This document shows positions 50,395 to 63,599 of a DNA stretch of 64,000 nucleotides, one piece after another. This stretch comes from Mesorhabditis belari (Eukaryota > Nematoda > Chromadorea > Rhabditida > Rhabditidae). The notes beneath the pieces were generated by a model, which saw nothing but the letters and a program-made list of their open reading frames with translations, was not told the DNA's origin and did not search any database. The position numbers were made by a program, and so were the translations under genes. Positions within the stretch are counted from its first letter, which is position 1. Each line of letters starts with the position of its first letter. Where the stretch lies: contig CAUEEP010000933.1 in assembly GCA_958450365.1 (NCBI GenBank), positions 992,001-1,056,000 on the forward strand, given 5' to 3'.

Positions 50395-51955
50395 AAATAA
50401 AACAATAACAATTCAATAATAAAGAAAAACAATAAATTAAATTAATCTGAAAGAAACAAGACAACAAAAACTAAAAAATGATTTTTAAAAAATGAAAAAG
50501 CAACGACGACGCGACGCTCCCATCGACTACCTCCAAATGGCGGCGACGTCAATTGGAATGCTACGGCATCGATTCTTCATTTATTTTATTTATTTCTCAT
50601 TCATTTATTTTTCATCTTTATTTCTTTCATTGTTTACTTTTGTTTTTGTTTAAATTTATTGATTTTTCAATTATTAAATGATTAGCTTTTGCATGTGTAA
50701 CGGAAAAGAACTCAACTTTTTTTTGTTGCTAATCTTTTTCTTGGACCAATCATCCCACTCTGATTTTCGCATTTTCTTAATGCCCGCCTCGGCTTTTTGA
50801 CTTGTTTCGTTCCGAGAATCGTTTTCGAAAGATTTTTATTTTCTTTTCTTCGCCTTTTCTCTCAATTTTCCCGTAGCCTCTTCTGCTCATCCACCCACTC
50901 GAATGGGCAGCTGTGCTTTCCTATCCTCTTTGCCTCTTCGTTTGCCTTTCTTTTGCATTTCTTTTACCTTTCTTTTGCCTTTTCTTTTGACTTTCTTTTG
51001 CCTTTTGCCTTTTCTTTTGCCTTTTCTTTTGCCTTTTGCCTTTTGCCTTTTGCCTTTTCCCATCACCTTCAAACTCCACCCACTGAAATTTCTCTGCTCT
51101 TGGACCTGTCATTTACCTCTTGTCTTTGTCTCTACCTCATTTCTAAGCTTTCCAAACCTTCTCAAATCTAGAAATTCCAAATCCTGATTTCAAATTAGCT
51201 CTTGTCCACTTTAGAACTGACTTTTTACTTAAAAGCTTGCTAAAAGCTTTTACTTAAAAGCTTAAATGAAGAAAAATCTTAAATTTTGAATTGAAATGAG
51301 TTTTGAGATTTGATTTCTTTTAGCTGATTGTTTATTAGCTCATTAAACAAAGATCGTTTTTGATTCAAAACCCAAAACTAAACAGAAATTGAACTGAAAC
51401 GGAACTTAAACAGTTTTAACTGGACTTAAACAGTTCTGTCTAGACTTAAACAGTTCTCTCTAGACTTAAACAGCTTTGACTGGCTTCTTTTGAGTAGGAT
51501 TTCAATTTTAAACTTAAAGCAAGCCTGAAGCCACTCCAGGGTCTAGCTTTTCTGAGAATTTTTGATAATTTAAACAGTTTGAAACGAATTTTGGTTCCCC
51601 AAAGGCTCTTTTTTCATTTCTTTTACTCAAAGAAATCTTTTTATTTTCTTTTGTCGGTTAAAAGCTTTCTTCTTTCATAAAAACCCCAAAAAGATCTTCT
51701 AACGGATAAAACAAACAATCTAAAATTCGCCTGAACTATTATTTGAATTCTAGAATCGAATGAAAATCTAGAAATACTAGAATTGACTGATTCAAAACCT
51801 TTGAAAGAATTCTAGGATAGTTTTTGAGTTTCCAAAGTCACTCTAACTTATTAGGAAACTTCTAGTAACTAATCTGGGTTCAGTAAATTCCAATAAATAG
51901 CAAAAAGTCAATTCAAAGCAATCACAATATTAAATAGTCGAAATCGATCAAAATT
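50395..51955. other. Spacer upstream of actin B, no gene
   Basis: AT-rich with a pyrimidine tract array (ttttgccttttgcc, 50945-51065) and small repeats (cttaaacagttctctctaga, 51415-51480). The 124-residue frame at 50797-51171 is low complexity. I see no supported gene. Confidence 0.5.
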
Positions 51956-51957
51956 TG

Positions 51958-52365
51958 GGAGAGCTTTGCTTGGATTGATCTGGAATCCAAGTCAACCTAG
52001 GCTTGGCTTGGAGGCCAAGTCAACCTAGGCTTGGCTTGGAGGCCAAGTCAACCTAGGCTTGGCTTGGAGGCCAAGTCAACCTAGGCTTGGCTTGGAGGCC
52101 GAGTCAACCAAGGCTTGGCTTGGAGGCCAAGTCAACCTAGGCTTGGCTTGGAGGCCAAGTCAATCTAGGCTTGGCTTAGAATCCAAGTCAAACTAGGCTG
52201 GGCTTAGAATCCAAGTCAAACTAGGCTTGGCTTGGAGGCCAAGTCAACCTAGGCTTGGCTTGGAGGCCAAGTCAACCTAGGCTTGGCTTGGAATCCAACT
52301 CAGCCTAAGTTTAGGCTTAGAATCCAGGTCAACTTAGGCTTAGGCTTAGACTTGTCTTGGAATCC
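51958..52365. repeat. 29-nt minisatellite of CTTGGCTTGGAGGCCAAGTC
   Basis: About 14 units of cttggaggccaagtcaac ctaggcttgg; each is partly palindromic (cttggaggccaag, ccaagtcaacctaggcttgg). It lies about 0.45 kb upstream of actin B and is interrupted by an actin fragment. Confidence 0.95.
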
Positions 52366-52372
52366 AAGTCTT

Positions 52373-52455
52373 CCCAAAGGCCAACAGGGAAAAGATGACC
52401 CAGGTTTTTGAATGATCTGGCAGTCACAGTACACTTTGTTCCTATTTACAGATCA
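52373..52455 (+). pseudogene. Actin exon 3-intron-exon 4 fragment
   Basis: About 83 bases (cccaaaggccaacagggaaa ... atcatgttcga) match the end of actin B exon 3, its intron (one base differs) and the first bases of exon 4 (53356-53446). It is inserted into the 29-nt minisatellite upstream of actin B. Too short to encode anything. Confidence 0.93.
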
Positions 52456-52804
52456 TGTTCGATGGAATCCAAGTCAACCAAGACTTAGGCTTAGGCTTTA
52501 CCTGGAATCTCAATCAACCAAAGCCAAAGCTATAAAGATTCAGATCAGCTAATGAATTTTAGATTTTCAACCAAGAATCACCTTTCTTCTATCATCTATT
52601 CTTTTCTTTAGGCGGCCTGGAGGTGAATGAAAGCCAGCCGAATGCAAACAGTCCACACCTTTACCTCAAAACAATCCCATCTCCTCTCCTTTCTTTGTGA
52701 TCGCTTTTCATTGATTGATTTTCTTTGCAAGTTTTGATTTCAAAGATTTCCGATGCTTTCTAGGTAATCCTTCTTTCAAAGGCTTCTTTCAAAAGGCCAA
52801 CAAA

Positions 52805-55091
<2,287 letters not shown>

Positions 55092-55800
55092 GCAAAAAAA
55101 ATCGAGAAATCGAGAAATCGACAATTTCTGGACAATTTCTGGACAATTTTGTTCTTTTCGATCTTTTCAATGCCTTCAATGCCTTCAATGCCTTCAGAGA
55201 TTTTTGTTTTCTTTCATTTTTATACAAATTTTCAATTTTTCTGTGACCGCCGCCATATCATTTCCTTTATTTTTCTATAGAAAACGGCTAGAAGCTGATT
55301 TGTTTTTTAAAAAAGATTTTTAAAAAAGAAAGCAAAGCAAAGCAAAAGCCTATGCACCAAATTCTTCATGTCATTTTGCGGATATGTATAAAAATATTTA
55401 CAAAATTTTGAAAAAAATACAAAACTTAAATGAAAATCGATGAAAACAGGGAAAATTTGAGCTTTTGAAGTCTCTAATTTTGAATTTCGAATCGAATTTC
55501 ATTTCAATTTCATTCGGAAAACAAGAATTTCTTTGATTTTACTTTTTCTGGAGTACTGGGAAATTTCGGGAAAACTATTATGGTCTTCTCTTTTCTTTGA
55601 GCCTTAAAAAAATCGAATTCTTGAGCTCTTGTAGAGGGAAATGAACCGAATCGAATGCTAGCTTTTTCGTCTTTTTTTAAATGAACTGATGCCAGGATAA
55701 AGTTGGATCTAAATCCCGAAAATCATTCTATTAGTTGGAATGATTTTTGGGAATTTTTGAATTGGGAAAGTGGTCGAGACTCGACTAGGGCTCGACTCGA
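55092..55800. other. 3' flank of actin B, no gene
   Basis: AT-rich, with a short run of tgccttcaa (55170-55193; compare tgccttgaa in the protease intron at 43080-43118) and poly-purine stretches. Nothing coding is supported. Confidence 0.55.
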
Positions 55801-55829
55801 CTAGTAGGCATGGTTTTGGATCAGGTTTT

Positions 55830-56250
55830 AGATCGCATCGGATCAGATTCGAAACAGCCGTCCATTGATCGGATCGGATCAGATCTGAGATAGTCGTCCA
55901 TTGGATAGGATCGGATCTGAAACAGTCGTTCATTGGATAGGATCGGATCTGAAACAGTCGTTCATTGGATCGGATCAGATTCGAAACAGTCGTCCATTGG
56001 ATAGGATCGGATTCGAAACAGTCGTCCATTGGATAGGATCGGATTCGAAGCAGTCGTCCATTGGATAGGATCAGATCTGAAACAGTCGTTCATTGGATCG
56101 GATCAGATTCGAAACAGTCGTCCATTGGATCGGATCAGATTCGAAACAGTCGTTCATTCGATCGGATCAGATTCGAAACAGTCGTCCATTAAATAAGATC
56201 GGATTCGAAACAGTTGTTCATTGAATAGGATCGGCTCAGATCGGATCAAA
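55830..56250. repeat. ~36-nt minisatellite GGATCAGATTCGAAACAGTC
   Basis: About 12 units of cgtccattggataggatcgg and attcgaaacagt variants, followed by related gatccgattcgatc palindromes to 56390. The frame on the minus strand (56029-55709) is a product of the repeat. Confidence 0.92.
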
Positions 56251-56494
56251 ACGACAAAGAAATACTGTCTTTGATCGAATCGGATTTGAAAGTTGCGTTC
56301 AGATCAGATCCGAAATTCCACTTTTTCGGATCATTTTGATCTGATTCGATCCGAATTGATCCGATTCGATCGATCCAAAATTCGATCGATCCAAAAACCA
56401 AACTCTATTAACCAGTACTAGTGCTAAAAGCCCGTATCTCAAAAACACACCCAATCTAGATATCCAATCCAGTCTAGATCTAGCATCAGTCCAT

Positions 56495-56748
56495 TCAGCA
56501 CTTTCAACTGCTAGTTTGGCTTCTAGATTGGCTATTTAGCTAGTTGCTAGTTTAGCTATTTAGCTAGTTGCTAATTTAGCTATTTGGCTAGTTGCTAGTT
56601 TAGCTATTTAGCTAGTTGCTAGTTTAGCTATTTGGCTAGTTGCTAGTTTAGCTATTTGGCTAGTTGCTAGTTTAGCTATTTAGCTAGTTGCTAGTTTATC
56701 TATTTGGCTAGTTGCTAGTTTAGCTATTTAGCTAGTTGCTAGTTTAGC
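56495..56748. repeat. ~24-nt minisatellite TAGCTATTTAGCTAGTTGCTAGTT
   Basis: About ten units of agctatttggctagttgcta. Non-coding. Confidence 0.95.
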
Positions 56749-56749
56749 T

Positions 56750-57340
56750 TCTAGAGCGAAAGCTACGAAGTCTTTTCTTCCGAAATTCTTGAAAAGAAGT
56801 CCGGACGAACTTTTGGTTTGGATTTAAACCATTTCCCAGTAAATTTACTACAGAAATGTTAGAGCAATGCAATTTTGCAATAAGAAAATGCAATTTTGCA
56901 ATAAGAAAATGCAATTTTTCCCGTTCCTCTAATGAGCTTGAATATTCAAATTTTCCTCTCCTGATCATAAAAGTTGTACGTTTCCAGTGTCATATGTGGA
57001 TTTATGCGCTAAAGAAAAAGAAAATGGTCACTCGCTGATTGACAGAATAGCTAAAGAGAAAGAGAATCGTCACTAGCCTCAGAGAGAGGCCAGTGGCACA
57101 TCTGGTGGTGTTGATGAAGAGGCCATGGTGGGGATGGGTCACACATTGAGCATAAAACATTCAAAAATGCTCTAAAACTTTTGAGCAACCCTAGTGATAG
57201 CCAGGATTTGCAAAAATGAATAATTCGATTCGATTTGATTCGATACATTTCATCCTTTAGATCCAATGGAAAGCGTTTCACTATCACTGAAAAATGAAAT
57301 TTTCATTCTAAGGCTTTTCATCTTTCAAATTGCACTGGAA
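56750..57340. other. No recognised gene
   Basis: Contains three copies of aatgcaattttgcaataaga (56865-56915) and two partial copies of agaaagagaatcgtcac (57005-57075). Short open frames only. Confidence 0.5.
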
Positions 57341-57344
57341 TCAT

Positions 57345-58095
57345 TCTAGTGACTTCCAGATCAGCCAAATCTCGAGGAAATTTTTTTTTCGAGATTAGTT
57401 TGCTCAATTTTTGGTCCTGGACTAGTAGTGGCTTGGAAAAGTCGATATGAATTTCTATATTTGAGGATTCGTTTCTTAAAAACCTTGGCCTGTGACTTCC
57501 AGATTGATCAAATCCGGTGGAAAAATTGTTTTTGTAAAATCAGTTAGCTCAATTTTTGGTCAAAAAAAGTAGTGGCTTGGAAAAGTCGATATGAATTTCT
57601 ATATTTGAGCATTCTTTTCTGGAAAACCTTGGCCTGTGACTTCCAGATCAGCCAAATCTGGAGGAAAATTTTTTTTTTGAGATCAGTTTGCTCAATTTTT
57701 GGTCCTGGACTAGTAGTGGCTTGGAAAGTCGATATGAATTTCTGTATTTTAGGATTCGTTTCTTAAAAACCTTGGCCTGTGACTTCCAGATTGATCAAAT
57801 CTGGTGGAAAAATTGTCCTTCAAGATCAGTTTGCTCAATTTTTGGTCCTGGACTAGTAGTGGCTTGGAAAAGTCGATATGAATTTCTATATTTGAGCAAT
57901 CTTTTCTTGAAAACCTTGGCCTGTGACTTCCAGATTGATCAAATCTGGTGGAAAAATTGTTTTTGTAAAATCAGTTTGCTCAGATTTTTGGTCAAAAAAG
58001 TAGTGGCTTGGAAAAGTCGATGTGAATTTCTATATTTGAGCATTCTTTTCTGGAAAACCTTGGCCTGTGACCTCCAGCTCAATCAAATCTGACGA
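57345..58095. repeat. ~140-nt tandem repeat, five to six copies
   Basis: Each unit contains gtggcttggaaaagtcgata, tgaatttctatatttgag, accttggcctgtgacttcca and gctcaatttttggtc. Each carries the GTGACTTCCAG motif. The 134-residue plus-strand frame (57688-58092) is a by-product. Confidence 0.9.
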
Positions 58096-58455
58096 AAAAA
58101 TTGTTTTTTAAAGATCAAAAGCCTCATTTTTTAGCGCCTTCTCGGAAACGTGGTAATAGAAGAGAGGCGAGCAGTTGCTTGGACTGTGACAAGCTTTCGT
58201 CCCTTTTCCCCCACTCCCTCACTTCTCTATTTCTTTCTATGAGTTGTTTTGTTTGCGTGGGGGCTTTCTTGAGAGATTCAGAGAGACAAAGGCCAAGGAG
58301 ATTGGGCGGAGAACCGCGAAAGACCAGCCGTTCTGAGAATTCCCCTTTTCACTGGGAATTTTTAGGGAAACGGACAGAGATTGAAGGTTTTAAGGAGGTT
58401 CTGGAAGGCACAGAGACAAGGGGAATAGTTCTTGGGCCAAGGAAAGGCGGTGGGA
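58096..58455. other. Mixed sequence with a doubtful 135-residue frame
   Basis: Plus-strand frame 58101-58508 is arginine/serine-rich and low complexity with no family match that I can see; it runs into the duplicated region. Probably non-coding. Confidence 0.4.
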
Positions 58456-59545
58456 GGAAAAGTCGACCCACACAACAACAACCACCCTCCTCCTCTCCCC
58501 ACAGCTAGCCCGGGGATTCGAATTTTCGGATTTTTAAAAAAACTGAGGCAGCAAATTGTTGAATGACCTCCAGATTGGGGGAAAGAAGCGAGAAAACTAA
58601 AAAAATCAGCAAATGGACATCAGTTTTCAAGGTACGAAGCCGAGTTGCGTAATTAAACCGAGAAAAAACTCGATTTTAGCTGAAAATGACTCCTTTTCAA
58701 GTAGTGTGCCTTCCAGATAGCCCAAAAATCATTTACACTTTAAAATCTTTGCCAGTTAAAGGCGTCGAACTCACGCGAAATGGTTCGTAGACAGGTTTCG
58801 AGTTTCGTAGACTACTTTGGACTACGTAGACGGTACTACTTTGGATTAAACAAGGAATACCGTTGATTGGGTTCCTTAAGGATGATCCTGAGTCTGATCT
58901 TGTTGCCATTTCTTAGGTGATCATCGTGCTGAACGCGATCGGAATCCTTTTAACTCTTCCGGCAATCATTTTACTGTTCTATCGTCGAAAAACGCCGATG
59001 GTCCGCGCCGCGACTCCGGATTTAGCCTATCAACAGGTCAAATAGACAATAAATAACCTTATTTTCAAAAAAAAAAGCTTTAAAAACTACAGCACTCCAT
59101 ACGCGATTTAGTTGAGTATTTATTTAAATTTAAAATTTCGATTTTTCGACGTTTCGACGTTTCTTGATAGCTACAGTAATCCAATTTTTCTAGATTGGAT
59201 TTATCAGTCTACTTTTCATCACATCAGCTCTCATGATACCCAGGTTAGACAAATTTAAGAAAAGTCGACCCGCACAACAACAACCACCCTCCTCCTCTCC
59301 CACAGCTAGCCCGGGGATTCGAATTTTCGGATTTTTAAAAAAACTGAGACAGCAAATTGTCGAATGACCTCCAGCTTGAGGGATAAAAGCGAGAAAACTA
59401 AAAAAATCAGCAAATGGACATCAGTTTTCAAGACACGAAGCCGAGTTGCGTAATTGAACCGAGACAAAAACTCGATTTTAGCTGAAAATAAATCCTTCTT
59501 CAAGTAGTGTGCCTTCCAGATAGCCCAAAAATCATTTACACTTGA
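58456..59545. repeat. Direct duplication (58.46-58.76 and 59.26-59.55 kb) with inverted GPCR segment between
   Basis: Both copies start at aaaagtcgacc and include acaacaacaaccaccctcct, agcccggggattcgaatttt, gacctccag and gtgccttccagatagccc. The 59.26 kb copy abuts the true end of the GPCR gene (59552). Between the copies sits the inverted fragment 58862-59260. Confidence 0.9.
58862..59260 (+). pseudogene. Inverted partial copy of the class C GPCR gene (TM1 and TM2 exons)
   Basis: It matches the complement of 62640-63064. It includes the TM1 exon (about 58917-59036, [20 protein letters not shown], one Val to Ile change), its intron, the TM2 exon (59194-59243, [16 protein letters not shown]) and the start of the next intron. 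Both exons are still open with intact splice sites, but nothing else of the gene is present and the orientation is opposite to the parent. Non-functional alone. Confidence 0.92.
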
Positions 59546-59551
59546 AAATCT

Positions 59552-62500
59552 TTATTTCTCAATCACTGAATTCACCGCCGAGTCGATCGTGGCTATTGTG
59601 TGGCCTTTTGGTCGATTGAATATCACCGATTCCACATAATACATGATGTTTCCTTGCTGAAAAACGATTCTCTAATCAATTTTGATTCGCATTTGGGTTT
59701 TAAATGTAAATTTTCTACTTGAAATTGTCGACTCCGTTGTCGAGTCACATATTCCTGATGATTTTTTTTCGATTTTGTCAAAACCTGAAAATTTTCCCAA
59801 AATCAGCTACTGTGACTTCCAGATGGAGCAAAAATTTTAATCGCAACAATTTCTTTTCAAAGCAAACCTCCCAAGTGGTGGGCAACAGATTCGTCACCCA
59901 GGCGATATAGCCTAAACCTTGATTTTCGCTATTTCTTTCATAAAAACTACCGGTAATCATCGGAATACACATTAAAACAATCGTGCGCACTTGCTCGGTC
60001 GATTGCTGGAATTTTTGCACTGACAATTCAGCTCTTTTTTAACTATTTTACTTAGAAAAAGCGAGAAACGAGAAAAAGCGAGTGTGCCAGAGAGGGTGCG
60101 TTTGCTAGAGCATATAGAATCAATTCCAAAATCCTTACATCAATCAAAATCAACGCCATCAATACCAGGTAGTTCACCAAAAAGCACAGCGTGCCTGCTA
60201 GACCGATTCGTGCTTGTTTCACCTGAAATCTTGCGATCTATCGGTAATTTTCGACACTTTTTGCGAATCCTGGATGTCACAGTACAAGATTTCCCAGTTT
60301 ACAGCCAAATTTACGCTCTTCTTTCACTTACTTGATACATGTACTGATTTCCCATCGCTTGCTTTTGAAAATACAAAGTGATGAGCAATAAAACGGCTGG
60401 ATTCAACAATAGCACGATTGTTTGGCTCTCATTGTTACTCCTAGAAAAAAGAGAATCCAAAAGTGTCGTAGTTTAGATAAAAGGCTGGCCAACTTACACA
60501 AGATCGTTCGAAAGCGATTTCGAAAGTCTGAGCAGAGTCTAGGCCTTAGGCTAAGAATGAGCAAAGCCTAAGACTAAGCCTAAGCAGGGAACCTTACCAA
60601 GTTTCCCGCGAGCTACAATAAGAGGTAGGTGCCAAAAGAAAGCCCTAAAAATGTACGTTCAGAAACTGTTTTCAAAAACCGCTAATCGGCAAAACGCACA
60701 AAGGGACAGCCATTTGAATTTCGAGAACCAAGATCAAAGAGTTCCGAGCGCAGGCACGTAAACCACCAGACTACGAGCTGACTTTTGGGATGGCGAAAGG
60801 AAAGTCTTTCCGCCGGCAAAAATCAGCGTGCCAGAAATTTGAGGAAAACCTTCATTTTTTCGAAATTCAAATGGCTGTCCCTTTGTGCGTTTTGCCGATT
60901 AACGGCTTTGAAAACAGTTTCTGAACGTCCATTTTCAGGCCTTTCTTTTTGCACCTACCTCATATCGTAACTCACGGGAAACTTGGGCAGGTTTCCTGGT
61001 AAGCCTGAGCCTGAGCCTAAGCCTAAGTCTAAGTCTAAGCCTAAGCCTAAGCCTAAGCCCGAGCCTAAGCCTAAGCCTGAGCCTAAGGCTAAGCCCGAGC
61101 CTAAGCCTAAGCCTAAGCCTAAGCCCGAGCCTAAGGCTAAGCCCGAGCCTAAGCCTAAGCCTAAGCCTGAGCCTAAGGCTAAGCCCGAGCCTAAGCCTAA
61201 GCCTAAGCAAAAGCCTAAGCCCGAGCCTAAGCCTAAGTCTAAGCCTAAGCCTAAGACTAAGCCTAAGCCCAAGCCTAAGCCTAAGCCTGAGCCTAAGGCT
61301 AAGCCCGAGCCTAAGCCTAAGCCTAAGCCTAAGCCTGAGCCTAAGGCTAAGCCCGAGCCTAAGCCTAAGCCTAAGCAAAAGCCTAAGCCCGAGCCTAAGC
61401 CTAAGTCTAAGCCTAAGCCTAAGACTAAGCCCAAGCCTAAGCAAAAGCCTAAGCCCGAGCCTAAGCCTAAGTCTAAGCCTAAGCCTAAGACTAAGCCTAA
61501 GCCCAAGCCTAAGCCTAAGCCTGAGCCTAAGGCTAAGCCCGAGCCTAAGCCTAAGCCTAAGCCTAAGCCTAAGCCCGAGCCTAACCCTAAGTCTAAGCCT
61601 AAGCCCAAGCCTAAGCCTAAGCCTGAGCCTAAGGCTAAGCCCGAGCCTAAGCCTAAGCCTAAGCCTAAGCCTAAGCCCGAGCCTAACCCTAAGTCTAAGC
61701 CTAAGCCTAAGACTAAGCCTAAGCCTAAGCAAAAGCCTAAGCCCGAGCCTAAGCCTAAGTCTAAGCCTAAGCCTAAGACTAAGCCTAAGACTAAGCCTAA
61801 GCCCAAGCCTAAGCCTAAGCCTGAGCCTAAGGCTAAGCCCGAGCCTAAGCCTAAGCCTAAGCCTAAGCCTAAGCCCGAGCCTAACCCTAAGTCTAAGCCT
61901 AAGCCTAAGACTAAGCCTAAGCCCAAGCCTAAGCCTAAGCCTGAGCCTAAGGCTAAGCCCGAGCCTAAGCCTAAGCCTAAGCCTAAGCCTAAGCCTAAGC
62001 TTTGCCCTAACCTTAACCTTAAGCCTAAGCCCAAGCCTAAGCCCAAGCCTAAGCCTGAATCCAGTTTCCTAGTTCTGACCTCATTTCCCAGCCAAATCCC
62101 TTGACTTACGTGCATTTCGGGAACTGCGTCCGCCTTTCCCAAACAATTCGCGGTGGTCGGAGGAGAATCCACAAAATGACAATAAACAACTAGAAAATCG
62201 TCGTAAAACTGTAAAAATGCCTTCCAACTTGAATAAAAATCATAATAAGATGCAAAAAAATCGACGCTTTTTGCGGACTCTTCGCACCACGAGAAATAAA
62301 ACGGACAAAAAATCTAAAAAAAAAAGCTTTCTCATTAGAAACCATCGGAAAACATGCAGTGCCTTCCAGCTTAAACATTTCCCATAAAAATTCGCCCTTA
62401 CTCAGCCCGGCTGATGCGCAACGCCTTCGACAACGAGACCGAGTGAGTGGCGGTGAGAAGCAACGCCGAGAAGCCCCAAACACAGCCGCAAACGATTCCC

Positions 62501-63566
62501 GAGGTGCTAGAATGGGGAAATCGTTATAGAATCATATTTTACTGGAAGAAAACGACACTTTTTGAACTGATGACGGCGTTAATTTCAGCTAAAATCGAGT
62601 TCAGCTTAGTTTCAGAGGCTCTTAATTGAAATTCTCAAAACTTTTCTTAAATTTGGCTAACCTGGGTATCATGAGAGCTGATGTGATGAAAAGTAGACTG
62701 ATAAATCCAATCTAGAAAAATTGGAATACTGTAGCTATCAAAAAACGTCGAAACGTCGAAAAATCGAAATTTTAAATTCAAATAAATACTCAACTAAGTT
62801 TTTAAAGCTTTTTTTTTAATATAAGGTTATTGATTGTCTATTTCATCTGTTGATAGACTAAATAAGGTTATTTATTGTCTATTTCACCTGTTGATAGGCT
62901 AAATCCGGAGTCGCGGCGCGGACCATCGGCGTTTTTCGACGATAGAACAGTAAAACGATTGCCGGAAGAGTTAAAAGGATTCCGATCGCGTTCAGCACGA
63001 TGATCACCTAAGAAATGACAATAGCTCAGGCTCAGGATCATCCTTATGGAACCCCATCAACGGTAATCCTTGTTTCTAATATTATGACCTATTTTGAGCT
63101 ATTTCAAGCTATTTTCTGTCATTTCTTTTTCCCAAATCACTCACATTCATCTCGCTGGTCGGCTCGAGAAAGAGCTCGCTCTTCTCCACGCTCACGCATT
63201 TCGCCAAATTCTCGTCTGGGATTTGATTCTCCGGGCATGGGATGCATTCCTGGAATGCGATCCTTAGAGAACAAGCAACGAACATTCTTTGAGCTCTTCT
63301 TGAGCTCTTCTTGAGCTCTTCTTGAGCTCTTCTTGAGCTCTTCTTGAGCTCTGCTTGAGCTCTGTTTGAGCTCTTCAAACGGCTTCAATGCTCCTCTACC
63401 AACTGCAAAGCTAAACTAGCTTTTTTCCCGTTTATCCTTTTATCCCAACAGTCCACCCAGAGCTCACCATTAACGTCTGATTTATATAGAAATACTCGGC
63501 ACACGATTGACACGTCCAACAACACGATTGTCCTTGGAAATTCAGAACTTGTTTGTCGCAAGTTCG
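59552..63566 (-). CDS. Class C G-protein-coupled receptor (linker, seven helices, C-terminus; N-terminus missing)
   Basis: A metabotropic-type membrane receptor. Minus-strand exons in phase: 63566-63468, 63249-63145, 63007-62888, 62711-62662, 62506-62402, 62313-62229, 62189-62110, 60527-60498, 60440-60332, 60222-60139, 60005-59868, 59656-59552; 369 residues seen. Order: nine-cysteine linker ([19 protein letters not shown]), TM1 with the class [11 protein letters not shown] motif, TM2, TM3 ([20 protein letters not shown]), TM4-5 across a 39-bp intron ([17 protein letters not shown] then [14 protein letters not shown]), TM6 ([18 protein letters not shown]), a shorter TM7 region ([14 protein letters not shown]) and a tail ending SVIEK. 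The large extracellular ligand-binding lobe should lie further upstream, mostly beyond 64000. Relatives are the mGluR/GABA-B-like receptors; the ligand is unknown. An intron holds a 1-kb telomere-like array and a foldback element. Confidence 0.9.
60597..60987. mobile_element. 391-bp foldback element with tRNA-like centre
   Basis: Arms of about 165 bases start CCAAGTTTCCCG and contain cgttcagaaactgttttcaa and cacaaagggacagccatttg; they are nearly exact complements. The ~70-base centre, read on the minus strand, has GTAGTCTGGTGGTTTACGTG (A-box-like) and a degenerate B-box (GGTTCTCGAA). It lies in the GPCR intron 62109-60528. Confidence 0.85.
61004..62062. repeat. 1-kb GCCTAA (TTAGGC) telomere-like array in a GPCR intron
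   Basis: About 175 hexamers of gcctaa with regular variants (gcctga, gcccga, ggctaa, gtctaa, gactaa, gcaaaa) in higher-order blocks of about 60-120 bases. The C-rich strand is forward. At 6-base period all frames stay open: lysine/proline-rich plus (373 residues) and glycine/leucine or arginine/leucine minus (405 and 265) frames are artefacts. Confidence 0.97.
63283..63368. repeat. CTTCTTGAGCTCTT minisatellite
   Basis: Seven units of cttgagctctt in the GPCR intron between exons 63566-63468 and 63249-63145. Confidence 0.9.
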
Positions 63567-63599
63567 CTGAAAATTTCGAGAAATTTTGATAAGGAAATG

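Noticed and set aside
50797..51187. Hydrophobic 124- and 94-residue frames resembling membrane proteins
   Set aside because: Phenylalanine/leucine richness comes from a pyrimidine-tract repeat (ttttgcc).
58101..58508. 135-residue plus-strand frame as a gene
   Set aside because: Low-complexity sequence, no homology signs, and its end lies in a segment duplicated at 59.26 kb where the frame is not kept.
60940..60990. Extra GPCR exon (reading [12 protein letters not shown]) before the telomere-like array
   Set aside because: The segment belongs to the right arm of the foldback element at 60597-60987; joining 62110 directly to 60527 keeps phase and gives a better class C sequence.
60955..62172. 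Open frames of 405, 373 and 265 residues (glycine/leucine, lysine/proline and arginine/leucine rich)
   Set aside because: They are translations of a hexamer array with no stops in any of several frames on both strands; not genes.
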